From: Saccharum officinarum
Taxonomy: Eukaryota > Streptophyta > Magnoliopsida > Poales > Poaceae
Reading direction: 5' to 3'
DNA length: 64,000 bases
Assembly (NCBI GenBank): GCA_020631735.1
Contig: CM036197.1
Coordinates: forward strand, 44,563,880 to 44,627,879
The position numbers and the translations under genes are program-made. The number at the start of each line of letters is the position of its first letter. Within the stretch, counting starts at the first letter, position 1. Under the pieces are notes generated by a model that was not told the origin of the DNA, did not search any database, and saw nothing but the letters and a program-made list of their open reading frames with translations. Below are positions 34,006 through 45,472 of this stretch, in pieces.

Positions 34006-35479
34006 GTGCACGGTCCGGAGCTGTGGGAAACTATCCGAGGTGAGAATCACGAAACGGTTGTGGGATTTGGTTGGTTCTTGGGCTGATTTTGTTGGTTTGC
34101 CCCCAAATTGCTTATGTGTCTCGCGGCTTCTTTATGTGTAAATGCCTTGGAGGTAGATGATTGATGTGGGATTATGAGTAGAACTGTCATGGATTAAATG
34201 ATTACCATGTTTCTTGAGACAATTTTTCTTTGTGCTATTGATGTTTATACATTAGTCTTCTCTGTGTTGCGTCTTTCTTGAGTTGCCAGGTTTCAGTCAT
34301 TGTATTCAGAATGCGTGGTTAGTGATCAATAAGATAGGTTATGGAATATAGAGAAGATTTTATAATTGGTATTCAGAATGTTAAGCCTTGTACATTATTA
34401 TTCTATAATACAATAGGATCTGCCAATTCTGTTAGCTGCCTTGATGGCATAGAATGAGAAATATATACATGTCTATTTTATGATTAGTGCAGCAAGTCTT
34501 GAAATTTTCACTATAATTCCTCCTTTACGAATGAACTTTTATGGACACATGTGTGCCGCACGTGCCTAGCCACTAGTGTGTAGAAACACCTAAATTACCG
34601 GTAAATCGAGATCCTTCTAGATAAGGTACCTTTTCAGTAGTAAAACGTTCTAACTCACTTTGTAATTTCTTGTAGGCTTACTATAGACTTTGTATCACTG
34701 ATCTATTTCTTTTTGAAGTTGATTAAGACAGAGATTTCATTCTTGCTATTTAGTTGTATGCCATGATTCTTTATTTCTTTGAGAAGCCCCGTATCAACTT
34801 CAAGTTGTTTATGATCAAGCCAGATATTATTTGTGTTCATTGATTTTTTAAATTGTCAAGTTATTGAACGAGCATCCAGTTACTATCTTTCTCAAAAATA
34901 TATTTTGATGACACTTGTTGCCAGCACGGTCAATAGTGTAGATAAGTTTCGCAACTGTAAGCCTATATTGGGGCTTGGGACATATTCTTGTCAAGGCAAT
35001 ATCCAATTAAGAAATATTGAAGACATGTGTTGTGGTTTTGTTTAATTAGCATATTAAGAGTTTGCGTCCACCAGCTGGACTTTAATCCATCTGTTGGATA
35101 GTTGGATTGCTATCTGGATAGTAGGAGCTCACATCTTTTAATTGTGTGTTGCATATACTGTACAATAAATATATGTGTAATATCAATTTCTTGATTGCAC
35201 ATTTATAAGTAGTAAATTGCACACTTAAATTACTGCAATTATGGTGTTTAACATGTGCAATATCTAGTCTTTATATCTAACTTTCCCACTATTTTGTTTT
35301 CCTATTTACATTTGATTAAGCATGAAAAACATATGTTCAAAAAGCTTGCACTAGGAAAACTCTTTACTCTAATAGTCTAAGTGTAGCATCATTATTGTTT
35401 GATGATGAATAGTATTGCTCTAACCTGGATTAGTGCTTGCAGCTGAATTATATGGCTGAATTGTGTAATGTCTTACTGG

Positions 35480-35790
35480 ACCCCAACCTTTTCTTTGTTT
35501 ATTGTGATTTGTGCTAGCCCACACCAAATTTTTGTCCTTGTCCTTTCATAGAAAAAAAATGTTTGTTGTGATTTGTGCTAACACACCTTGTCGTTTGTTT
35601 ATTGTGATTTGTGCTAGCACACATCACACTTTTGTCCTTGTCTTTCTATAGAAAAAAAATTGTTACTTGTGATTTGTGCCGACACATTTCAAATATTTAT
35701 CTTTGTGTTTGTATAGGATAAATTGTAGTTTGTTAATTATGATTTGTGCCAGCACACACCAATTTTTTTCGTCCTTGTCATTGTTATTGC
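35480..35790 (+). repeat. About 100-bp tandem repeat family, block 1
   Basis: Units contain TTGTGATTTGTGCTAGC, CACACCAAATTTTTGTCC and TTTCATAGAAAAAA. Roughly three units are present. The same family recurs at 36640-36700 and 36858-37190. Confidence 0.8.
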
Positions 35791-36484
35791 ACCAACTTTG
35801 CATGTCTGGTAATCTCTTCTAAGCTTCAAGAGTAATTATTAGTACCATGTAGTGTAGCTAGCTTTTTCTGCCACTGCTATTTGTTTGATAATTATTGTGT
35901 TACTACCTTTTCATTGTCGATTAGCCATTTTTAAATTGGTTTCTATTTTTTGTTGTCTCCGTGGGGTTTTGTCTAGAAACTTGTTGTGTAGACATCCCCT
36001 TCACCATCTCCAAGCTCAAGCAGCCTAAGGACCTGTAAGCTCTAGCTCTCTCTATTCCTGTTTCCTGACTGCCTTTTACCAAGAGCTATGTCTTTTAAGA
36101 TATGGTCACTTTTGCACCCACCTATACTTGAGGTATCTTAGTGGTTACAGTAAAAATGGGAGGCAGTTGCATATGCTGCATTCATCATGATTATCTCGTG
36201 TGATGCAGACATTTCTTATGGTACAAGAAATTTGCTTGTTTATGGTTTATACTACTAAATTTTATAGTGCTCTGTTACTACTATTAATATCTGCTGTTGA
36301 TGAAAACCAAACAAATAAAATATTCACTTACATAATTGCAATCACCAACAATGTAAATTGCAGCTATTGGGCACATCAATTGTAGTTCTGAGCATGTGCA
36401 ATTGATCCTTATTAGCTGTACCACCCCCATTTGCTATTCTTGTTGCAGTATCTAAACTTGACTCTCTTTCTCTTTTGTTATGCA

Positions 36485-36574
36485 GAACATTCTGAGGGTA
36501 GGTAAAGAACAAGCTGCCCAGTGCATCAGCGGATTCACAGCTATGGATATACAGCACCTTGTGGCCCCCTCTGG
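36485..36574 (+). pseudogene. Exon-like block of unknown origin
   Basis: After an acceptor-like TATGCAG the frame reads NILRVGKEQAAQCISGFTAM and then DIQHLVAPSG, ending at GTAAAC. GC content rises against the flanks. I do not recognise the protein. It could be a captured host exon. Confidence 0.3.
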
Positions 36575-36704
36575 TAAACTATGCACCGCTAAGCTCCTTA
36601 CCCTGGCTCTCACAATTGTTAATCTTTGCGCATAACGTTTAGCAGCCTGTTTTTAGTAATTTCTTGTGATTTGTGCTAACACATCTTTTCCTTTGTTTAC
36701 ATGC

Positions 36705-36857
36705 CTGGTGCAGTTGGTGAGTGCTAGCTCGCCGAGTCACCAGGTCCTGGGTTCGAAGCCGTCTCTCTGCAGAATTTCTGCGGGGGTAAGACTTTGCTTC
36801 GGTTATTCCCTTCCCCAGACCCCACTCGTGTGGGAGCCTCTGGCACTGGGTCTGCCA
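36705..36857 (+). mobile_element. tRNA-derived SINE
   Basis: It has a box-A-like TGGTGAGTGCTAGCTC near 36715 and a box-B GGTTCGAAGCC at 36750-36760. A body with CCCTTCCCCAGACCCCAC and CACTGGGTCTGCC follows. The layout and body match the Au-like SINE family of grasses. It interrupts the 100-bp repeat block. Confidence 0.72.
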
Positions 36858-37190
36858 TTGTGATTTGTGCAAGCCTACACCAAATTTTTGTCCTTGTCTT
36901 TTCATAGAAAATTTGTTTCTTGTGATTTGTGCTAGCACACCTTTTGCTTTGTTTATTGTGATTTATGCAAGCCCACACCAAAATTTTGTCCTTGTCCTTT
37001 CATAGAAAAAATATTGTTTTTTGTGATTTGTGCTAACCCACTTTTTCCTTTGTTTATTGTGATTTGTACCAGCGCACACCAAATTTTTGTTCTTGTCCTT
37101 TCATAGAAAAAATTGTTTTTTTGTGATTTGTGCTAACACACCTTTTCCTTTGTTTATTGTGATTTGGGCTAGCACACACCACATTTTAGT
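36858..37190 (+). repeat. About 100-bp tandem repeat family, block 2
   Basis: Three to four further units of the repeat at 35480-35790, with CTTTTGCTTTGTTTATTGTG and CCTTGTCCTTTCATAG in each. Confidence 0.8.
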
Positions 37191-38800
37191 TCATTCTGTG
37201 TTTATTATGCTTCAGTGAGGACGTGGGGGTGGGGTTTTGTGAATGTTCAGACAGGAACATGACAACAGGATTTCGTGAGGTTTGGATTTGATTTGTGTTG
37301 TTTATTGGATGAGGTTGTTAGGTTATTGGTTTTTAATTTCAGTCCTCTAGTTACCCATGCCATGCTGTTGTTTTTTTTCCATTGGAATCTTGCTACTCTC
37401 TCTGTCAATCTGTGTAGCCTGCAGCTTCATCTCTGGCTTGGTCACTAGTTTTCTGTCATGTTCCCATCTGGTCACTGTAACTTTGTACTCTACTTAGCAT
37501 CTATTCTTCTGAACATTGGGTGTCTGTCATCTTTGCTAAAGTCCTGCAATGTCCATTCTCCAGGCTGTTGCAACTATGGGATGACTGCTTTGAGGCCTTC
37601 ATTTTTAGCATTCGTGAGTACATTTCATGTCTCGATAAAATCTAGTTTTATCATGGCCTGTACCTTCATTGATGATTTTCGAATCTAGTTGTCTTTGTTA
37701 TTTGGAAACTATTAATAGAGAGTTTTCTCACATATGGAATACTGTGCTGTTATATGCCTGATTGGAACTCAGATGGTCTTGTTTCTAGTGAACAAAATAC
37801 TTATAGCAGATTAGTGAGTCAAGGTCTATTCCCACTAATTTGCATCTGTGACTCTGACTAATAGCAGCAATGTGTTGCTACTCAAGGTACGTTCTCTATG
37901 CAACACACTCTTTGAGAAAACTGGTGTGATGCTATCTGATCTATCAAACTAGTTCACACATTGTCAGAATCTAGAATAGGAAAATCTAAATTGACTTATT
38001 AATTTAATGATGGCATTGCTTAATTGGATCATTGGTCAAGTATGTCAAGCTGAATTGGAAATTTAGCTTCTTTGTATGTTCAGTTCATCCTTAATAGGCT
38101 TTAGCTGTTGCTTCTATGTATTGACCCGTACATGTTTTTTACTACTAACCTGCTGGTATGGCTACAGACATATTCAAGGATATCAAAGATTTTGCCTCCC
38201 AACATGCATTTGCATCCTATGATAATTTTTAGTCAACTGTAAATAATTGCATAAAAAATGGTATACTTTAATTGTACTATCAGCAGGCTCCTCATTCATG
38301 AGCTGGATTCTGTATTTATATACATATACTTGTATTTATATACATATACAACATAATTGCAGTAACAACATGTAGTATTTGCACTATTTGAAAAGTGCAA
38401 TTTTCATATTCTTGTTTTGCAATTCTTGAAGATCATATTCGTAGTGTATTTTTGCAGCAGTAGAATAGAAATTGTACTATGTTAATTTTGATTTGTGGTA
38501 GAGTTTATTTATGCAGTGGCAAAGTTGTTATTTTATCAGTAAGTTTGTAAGTGTGTTTACTGGGCCAATAGTTCAATTCTGGCCCAAACGAGCACCAACT
38601 TCAGTTAGCGGGTCTCGGATAATGCGCCCGTTAAGGTTTGGCGGGCCCAGTAGCATCTGTTATTCCAAAACGGGTATATTCACGGGCCCAGTAAGGTTTG
38701 CTAGCTTACAGAAACAACTGGGACAGATCCTGAGCGTTGGATGGAGATCTAGTGGCTGTAGCCGTCGCCTGAAAAAAAAGGCTACATTTCAGGCACCTGA

Positions 38801-39109
38801 AATATAGCAAATCCCATTAATTAATCATATTTCGTGCTTAATAAAAAGGATATCTTCAGGAATTAAATTAATTACCTTTTACTAATAAAAATCATGATGG
38901 GTGTACATGATTATCTGGATTGATGATCAGTTGAATACAAATATGAATGAAATAATCTATCAAACAATTGAATACAAAAGATTTGCGACAAGCATTGGAA
39001 GTGCACGATCACTATTTTCAGGCATGAAATAAAAGATAGAGTAGTAGTGATGAATACCTAGCAGATGGGTTATCTCAACCCTCTGATTAGTGTTGTAATA
39101 ATGTAACTA
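38801..39109. other. Intergenic, AT-rich
   Basis: AT-rich spacer between the large composite and the gypsy-like remnant. Nothing recognised. Confidence 0.4.
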
Positions 39110-39863
39110 ACACCCTGACCGATTCTTCTAATCAGCCAGAGAGGCTCAGTGGCTACACACCGCTGGTGCGCTCATGCGCCCTCACTGGATAACGAAAAAG
39201 GCCCACAAGGCCTGAGAGAACCCAAGCAATAGGTAGCCTCAACGGTCGGGGAAGGCACCTTTGGCTGGGCCGCGAACTCGTTCCTCGCTCGGGAACCGAA
39301 AACCCTAAGCAGCCCACCCAGGCTTCCCTCGCCTTGGCACTTACACCTTTGGCCAAGCAAAGGTGGCTTGGCGACGATGGGGCCGTGCCCCATCGTCCCA
39401 ACTGACCCTTCGCCCGCAGCGGCACAGGGAATCTGCTGGTAGGCCCTGACAGGCGTCGGGAGCCTGACATGCGAGCAGAGCCACAATGACTGCAGCCTTG
39501 GCAAAACATTGTCCCCTTGTGCCACATGGTGTTGTCGGCCATTCTAGACAATGAGTCACGACACGACGTGGAGAAGGCGCGTCCTCTCTACTTCGAGGAA
39601 TAGATGGGAGAGTGGGACCCCATGTCAGCCTCTCCCGAGAACACTTCTCTCTCGCTAGCGTGCGAGGGACACCAAGGGAAGGGTGGGAGGATGGGCACAA
39701 CGACAACATCCGGCTCTGGACCTCTACAAGTGGTGTCAGGCACGGTTCCAGCACTCATGCCGGCCATGACCACAAAGGTGAGGGAATGCCAAATACCCCC
39801 AACGACTCCACGATTAGGAATACGAAATCCCACTTCTTGTATTCCTCTTTTTTGAACAAGTCT

Positions 39864-41405
39864 CACTATCGGAATCCGCTTCTTTGCCGAGCGCCGGAGG
39901 CTTTGCCGAGCGTTTTTTTTCGGGCGCTCGGCAAAGAAGGCTTTGCCGAGAGCCAAATAAAAAACACTCGGCAAAGCCTCTGCACTCGGCATTCTTTGCC
40001 GAGTGTCAAATAAAAAACACTCGGCAAAGAAGTTTCTTTGCCGAGTGCCAAAAAACACTCGGCAAAGGCTTCTTTGCCGAGTGCCAAAGTAAAACACTCG
40101 GCAAAGCAAATTTTCAAACCACGTTTTGGTGCCCTAAACGAATTCAAATAAAAAAGTTTTCAACTACAAAGTTTCATAACTTCTCATGATCTACAAATTT
40201 TATATTGGTCATTTCTTCATTCGATAAAGCAATAATTACGTTGTTCACAAAATCTATATATCTCTCGTGTAGTTTCATGAAACTACAAGAGAGATATATA
40301 AGATTTGTGAACAATGTTAGCACCACAATTTCAGATGGAAAAACTTCTTAAATGAAGTTTGTAGATCTTGAAAGGTTATGAAACATTGTAGTTGACCACT
40401 TTTTAATTTGAATTCATCTTGTCATGCAAAACTACGTTTGAAATTCAAAATTTTAAAATTTTAAAATTCGAATTTTTCAAAAGACCTCGAATGGAAAAAC
40501 TTCCTAAATGAAGTTTGTAGATCTCGAAAAGTTATGAAACATTGAAGTTGACCACTTTTTCATTTGAATTCATCTTGTCATGCAAAACTACGTTTGAAAT
40601 TCAAAATTTTAAAATTTTAAAATTCAAATTTTTCAAAAGACCTCGAATGGAAAAACTTCCTAAATAAATTTTGTAGATCTCGAAAAGTTATGAAACATTG
40701 AAGTTGACCACTTTTTCATTTGAATTCATCTTGTCATGCAAAACTATGTTTGAAATTCAAAATTTTAAAATTCGAATTTTTCAAAAGACCTCGGATGGAA
40801 AAACTTCCTAAATGAAGTTTGTAGATCTCGAAAAGTTATGAAACATTGTAGTTGACCACTTTTTCATTTGAATTAATCTTGTCATGCAAAACTACGTTTG
40901 AAATTCAAAATTTTAAAATTTGAATTTTTCAAAAGACCTCGGATGGGAAAACTTTCTATATGAAAAATGTAGAGCTCGAAAAGTTATGAAACTTTATAGT
41001 TAACAACATTTTGATTTGAATTCGTTTAGGGCCTCGAACAATCATTTTTCACTTGATTTAGTATAATATTTGAGTAACCGAAACGGCATATAGACGCATG
41101 TGAGTGTGTAGTGCAGGTTCGACGGAGACGGGCAGGTGCTGGCCAGTGGGCCCCTCCCCCGATTAAAAACATTTTTTTCAGGTTTTTTCGCATTTTTTTT
41201 ATTTTGCGCTTTGCCGAGCGTCGGGCTCTCGGCAAAGGCTTTGCCGAGTGCCCGATAAACGGCTCTCGGCAAAGAAGCCTTTGCCGATCGGATTTTCGCC
41301 GAGGGTGTTTTGCCGAGAGCTGCGCTCGGTAAAGGCTTTGCCGAGGGCTTTAGAGGCTTTGCCGAGAGCCTGGGGCCCTCGGCAAAGCAGCCGGCTCTGG
41401 TAGTG
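39864..41405. mobile_element. Non-autonomous CACTA element
   Basis: The ends are CACTATCGGAATCCG on the left and CACTACCAGAGCCGG read inward from the right. A perfect 3-bp duplication TCT flanks it (39861-39863 and 41406-41408). Both subterminal regions carry many copies of TTTGCCGAGTGC-type motifs in both orientations, where the element's own binding protein would dock. The core is a satellite-like array and no transposase is encoded. Motif sharing with the element at 51128 suggests it could be mobilised by that family. Confidence 0.92.
40333..41000 (+). repeat. About 155-bp tandem array inside the CACTA element
   Basis: Units start near 40333, 40491, 40646, 40794 and 40944 (last partial). 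Each has GGAAAAACTTCCTAAATGAA, GAAAAGTTATGAAACATTG, CTTGTCATGCAAAACTACG and CAAAAGACCTCG. A diverged inverted copy of part of the unit lies at about 40121-40210, so the array is bounded by an inverted repeat (CCTAAACGAATTCAAAT against ATTTGAATTCGTTTAGG near 41015). Confidence 0.9.
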
Positions 41406-42430
41406 TCTCCTTGTATTCCTCTTGCCCTCTGGAATTAATATATATGGGCGGGGGAGGACAATGAAAAACCCTAGATTAGAACTAGCTTAGCACTCTCCTG
41501 CCTCTCTCTCTTGTTGTATGAACTCGTTTGAGCACTCTAGGATGAAGAACTCTATGCTACTGGACGTAGAGCTCCAAAGCCCAAACCAAAATAAATCTTT
41601 CGTGTCTTGAGTGTTAACCACTGAAGTCCCACACATCAATCTACTAATCGACCACTAGTTACTAGCCGTGGTTTCGAACCCATGACAATTGGTGGGCCAA
41701 GCAGGAGAGCGTCATGTGTGTTTGTCGATCTTCGGTGGCTCAGGCCACCATTGCCGACGGAGCTAGAGAAGCTAACTGCGAAGGTGGTGTGCGCTTCTTC
41801 GACGAGGTCCTCTCCACCTACATCACCAACCACCCTCGGCCAGTCCCTTAATTCTGGCCAGGAACCAGGACTACGTTGCCGATCATCATGCTAGTGCAGT
41901 GTCGGAGGGAATAAATCGCACTCCATTGCCTTCTCCTTCTAGCGGCCTCCTACAGGTCGATTTGAAGGTCCTTTCTCTTTAGGTCCATCTTGATTTGGGC
42001 CCGAACCCGACCGTGGCGGATTAAAGTCGGATGTTCTACATCTTGGCCAACGCCTGCCATCAAATCGTCACTAGAGAGGAATCGGCGCTGGCGCCCCGCT
42101 TTTGGTGCACCTTCTTCCATGGTGTCCCCTATGGGATTAGGAACACGGTCTTCCGGTTCGAGCTCACATGCATGGCTGATGAGAGGAGGAGCATCATACG
42201 GCGTCATCCTCACTAGCGTTGTCAGGTCTGATGTCGCCTTGGTACGTACTTTCCATGAGCTACTCTTGGGGACTGGCTTGGAGAACGACTCCGACAAGGC
42301 CAAAGGCATCTGGAGCACAAGTGCTTCTTGATTGGTCAGCTAGGGCCTGGCCAACAATGACAATACTCTGTTCATCTAGAGCATCGTGTGCATCAAGAAA
42401 AGCCTCTAGAATGGAATCTAAATAGAATAT

Positions 42431-42716
42431 TGCATCTTTTCAATTTCAGATTTTTTTCATAAATAATTTTGGACGGAGTTTTAATACAATTCTTTAATCT
42501 AATTATCCATTGACTTATATAAAATAATATTAACGTGGCGTGCACGTTGGGGGACAGAGATATGCCCGACGGCTGACATATAGTATTTGACGTGAAACAG
42601 TCCAGTTTCTATCCGAGCTACTACAAGGTCGGGAGTTATATATCATCATCAAACGAATTGCATGACAAGATTGACGATTCGCATCTATCTCTAGCGGCCA
42701 CACGGGCTACTCCACG
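42431..42716 (+). promoter_or_regulatory. 5' flank and leader of F-box copy 5
   Basis: The leader contains ATTCGCATCTATCTCTAGCGG and CTCCACGATGGGC just before the start codon, matching the leaders of copies 4 and 6. The original 5' end of copy 5 is thus preserved upstream of the solo LTRs. The AT-rich part near 42440-42535 has no certain TATA box. Confidence 0.6.
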
Positions 42717-42800
42717 ATGGGCGTACGAAGCAGGTCCAAATCGAAACGACGACGAAGGGCGACTCTATCCGTTGGTGACGGCGGCGTCGGCGGAGACCTC

Positions 42801-43328
42801 TGTTAGCATAAACCACGCCCTGTTCGTGCATGTGTGGTCACTAAGATAATTAGCTATTTTTAGAGGCTGCGTTTGTCGTAGTTTGAAGCGGTGAAATAGG
42901 AAGTGCTTGCATGCATAGTAATGGAGGACGTTGTAGCATGGCTTGCCGCTGAAAGACGAAGACTAGGTGTACAAGAGTGAGTGGCTCATGTACTAGCACT
43001 AGAGATGGTGGATACGTGTGTGCGCATGACCCGGCCAAGCACCTGTTGCTCATGCATATAAGTCGGGCTTCGTATAGCCATGTGTGTGCGTTGTGTGAGT
43101 TGAGCCGAGAGAAACAGAGAGAGTGCCGGTGTTGTGTCGCCGCTGCGGAGTTTATCGCCCCGGCAGACGTGGATCGCCCGACAAGTCTCCTCTCGTGTTC
43201 TAAGTGTGTCCCGAGTTATGTTATCATTAATAATAGCCAAGATACAGGCGTTTGTCGCCGCGGCGTTTGTCACCGGAATTTTCTTGTCTATTGTTACTAT
43301 GATCGTTCATCGATTCACGATTCCAACA
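42801..43328. mobile_element. Solo LTR 1 in the F-box of copy 5
   Basis: It begins TGTTAGCATAAACC and ends TTCCAACA (TG...CA). A perfect 5-bp duplication ACCTC flanks it (42796-42800 and 43329-43333). There is no internal retrotransposon sequence, so LTR-LTR recombination has removed the body. The ORFs inside it are not genes. Confidence 0.85.
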
Positions 43329-43343
43329 ACCTCATCAGCAGCC

Positions 43344-43698
43344 TGTCAGAACCCCGGAAGGTTGCTGACGATAACTGAGACAGAATCGGAGGGTTTGGGT
43401 GGAATTTTGGGGTAGGATCAGCAAGAACAGAGGGGTTTGGTTCTGAATGAAAAGCAATTGGGGGAAAACCGGACATAGGGCGGGTTCATTCAGTTAGAAG
43501 ACGGTTACCAGATTCGATGGTTCTTTACAGGCTCACCCACGAGTACTTATACTACTCTTTACAAGGCCTTCGGCCCACAGCGAGACTCCACACCTAGAAA
43601 CACCGAGGCCCATTCAGCCACACTCTGTACCCGTTATCTTTCCCGCTGATCTTGGTATTGTCTGATGATCGTCAGGAGTCACCTCAGGTTTCCTGACA
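43344..43698. mobile_element. Solo LTR 2 in the F-box of copy 5
   Basis: It begins TGTCAGAACCCCGG and ends TTTCCTGACA, with perfect 6-bp terminal inverted repeats TGTCAG/CTGACA. A 5-bp duplication CAGCC flanks it (43339-43343 and 43699-43703). It landed five bases beyond the right duplication of solo LTR 1. The family differs from LTR 1. Confidence 0.87.
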
Positions 43699-44799
43699 CA
43701 GCCTCCCCGATGACTTGCTGGTGCGCATCCTGGACCTGCTCCCCGACACGAGGGACGTCGTGCGCACCCACGCACTCTCGCGGCGGTGGCGTGGCCTGTG
43801 GACGGGTGTCCCCGCCCTCCGCTTCAACTCCGTCAGATGATGGCCGGCGGTTCGCAGGGAAGCCGGTGCCGCCGAACTGTACCTTGCCTTCGTCGACGAC
43901 GCTCTCATGCTTCGTGCTACCGCAACAAGGAGGCGTTGCGCTGTCAAAGACCTGGTGATCTCGCTCAACATTATGTCTCAAAAAACAGAAGAGCTCGTGC
44001 CACGGTCCTTCCAGGCCGCACAGGGATGGATCCGGTACGCTGTGCAGCACGAGGTGAAATCTTTGGTCCTTAAACTGGAGCTGCCATGGTATGATGCTAA
44101 CAAGAACATGGAGCATCCTGTGATGGCCATTGATGAGCTAGCTAGCTATGAAAAGCTGGATACAATGCATTTAAGAGTGGGTTTCGCAAAACTTGAACTG
44201 TCGTTTTCTTCTTCTTCCATGGTGGTATTCACGTCCCTCACAGATCTTTCCCTAGAAGATACAACGGTTACAGGCCACCTCCTTTCCCACCTTGTGTCGT
44301 CACCCTGCTGCCCGCGCCTACGTAAGCTTCGGCTGGATGATCTTCACCTCTCTACGACGGGGGAGTTGCTCCTTGAGGCCGTCGTACTTTTGGAGCTATC
44401 GCTACACAGGATACAGAAGATGCAATCCTTAGAACTTAAGACTCCTAGACTCCGGGTTCTCCATGTTGTGCACTGCTACGATCTTGAGGTGTTCACGGTC
44501 TAGGCTCCAAGGATAGAGGATCTCATGTTCTGGGCACAACAACCTTTGCGTATTGATGACGTTCATAGTCACTTGTCAAGAGTGGGAACCCTCAAGATAC
44601 CATTTTACTCGTACTCGTATGGAGACAGAAACTATGCTAGCATTCACCTCCTGCAATGTTGTAGATCAGCCAGATGTCTTGAAGTGTCTCTTAAGGAGGT
44701 AGAGGTATGTCGTATGTATTCATGCCCAGTGTTTTCATTTTTTGTTCAATTATTCATGCACTTGATTTTGTCCTACGGATTTATTCACAACTAAAATTT

Positions 44800-45472
44800 T
44801 CTACTTCTCCCAGTGAGGTGGGATTCTTCTAGTATTTTAGTATTCAAAATTTAGTATAAACTTTCCCTACCAAATGCCTCCTAACGAGGATTCCCATATG
44901 TTATGACCACTGTTCGCCTAAACGGCCGTTTAGTCCATTTAAACACTGTTTAAACGGTAAACAGAAGTCAGCCATGTTGTTTAGGCCCTAAACGGTGAAT
45001 TAAACGGTTGGGCCGTTTAAACCGTTCAATCTCGTCTAAACGTTCTAAACAAAATCAGATTAAACGTGATTAAATGAGCTAAACAACCATTTAATCCATA
45101 ATTAAATGAATTAAAGGACTACGTCTATCACAATCAACATGAAACTAATTAACATTGTAATTATATGAAGTGTCGTGGGATTTAGATTTCTTCCAACAAG
45201 ATTATTTGGTAGAATATTTGATTTTTACATGTGTAAATATGTATGGGTTCTAGCAAATTTTATTTTTACCTACATAAATATGTATATTTTATGGTTATTG
45301 TACAAAACCGTTTAGGCCGTTTAACTCCGTTTAAACACCGTTTAAACGGTCTAAATGCTAAACGAAGGGTGACCGACTGTTTACTGTTTAGCGTTTAGGA
45401 AAACATTAGTTATGACTAGTGGTAGTGTTTTACTACTACTTAGAAACACCAAGAGAATTCCACCATTTTTGT
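44800..45472. mobile_element. MITE copy in intron 1 of copy 5, split by a hAT element
   Basis: The left part (GAGGTGGGATTCTTCTAGT) and right part (AGAAACACCAAGAGAATTCC) match the intact copy at about 46990-47157. The two halves are separated by 501 bp of hAT sequence. The terminal inverted repeats centre on GGTGGGATTCTCCTAGTG. Exact ends are not fixed. Confidence 0.72.
44908..45408. mobile_element. hAT-like element inserted in the MITE
   Basis: The 8-bp duplication GTTATGAC flanks it perfectly (44900-44907 and 45409-45416). The ends are CACTGTTCGCCTAAACGG, and TAATGTTTTCCTAAACGC read inward. Inside are many inverted GTTTAAAC/AAACGG words. The intact MITE copy at 46990 shows the unoccupied site. 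No transposase. Confidence 0.83.

Larger units (their letters stand above)
31874..38800. mobile_element. Large element or composite with inverted ends and captured exon-like pieces
   Basis: The left end contains CAGTCGCCTGAAAT, then TTCAGGCGACG and CGTTGGATGG. The right end, read inward, contains CAGGTGCCTGAAAT, then TTCAGGCGACGG and CCATCCAACG. The outer repeats are about 30 bp and imperfect, and each end can also form its own small hairpin. I found no convincing target duplication and no transposase. The interior holds exon-like blocks with splice signals, a 270-bp direct duplication, a short retroposon, a SINE and a 100-bp repeat family. It could be a gene-capturing DNA transposon or several insertions mistaken for one. 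The superfamily is unknown to me. Confidence 0.5.
39110..42430 (+). mobile_element. Ty3/gypsy-like retrotransposon remnant interrupted by a CACTA element
   Basis: LTR-like sequence (39110-39863 and 41409 to about 41680) is split by the CACTA insert. CTTGTATTCCTC occurs on both sides of the insertion. Downstream, TTGGTGGGCCAAGCAGG (41689-41705) resembles the gypsy primer-binding motif TGGCGCGCCAGGTAGG. A gag-like region follows with frameshifted frames, for instance one starting MIWARTRPWRIKVGCSTSWP at 41990. There is no 3' LTR, protease or polymerase, so it is truncated near 42430. LTR edges are not resolved. Confidence 0.55.

Noticed and set aside
36710..36770. Possible tRNA gene
   Set aside because: Box A and box B are present, but there is no cloverleaf-length gene body and the downstream sequence is that of a grass SINE.
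39153..39754. Minus-strand frames of 117-137 codons
   Set aside because: They fall in LTR-like DNA of the gypsy remnant and overlap each other without domain homology.
40333..41000. CRISPR-like direct repeats
   Set aside because: Units are about 155 bp with no spacers, sit inside a plant CACTA transposon and are not a CRISPR array.
42592..43415. Frames across the 42.6-43.4 kb interval
   Set aside because: They run from F-box copy 5 into solo LTR 1 or lie wholly within it.
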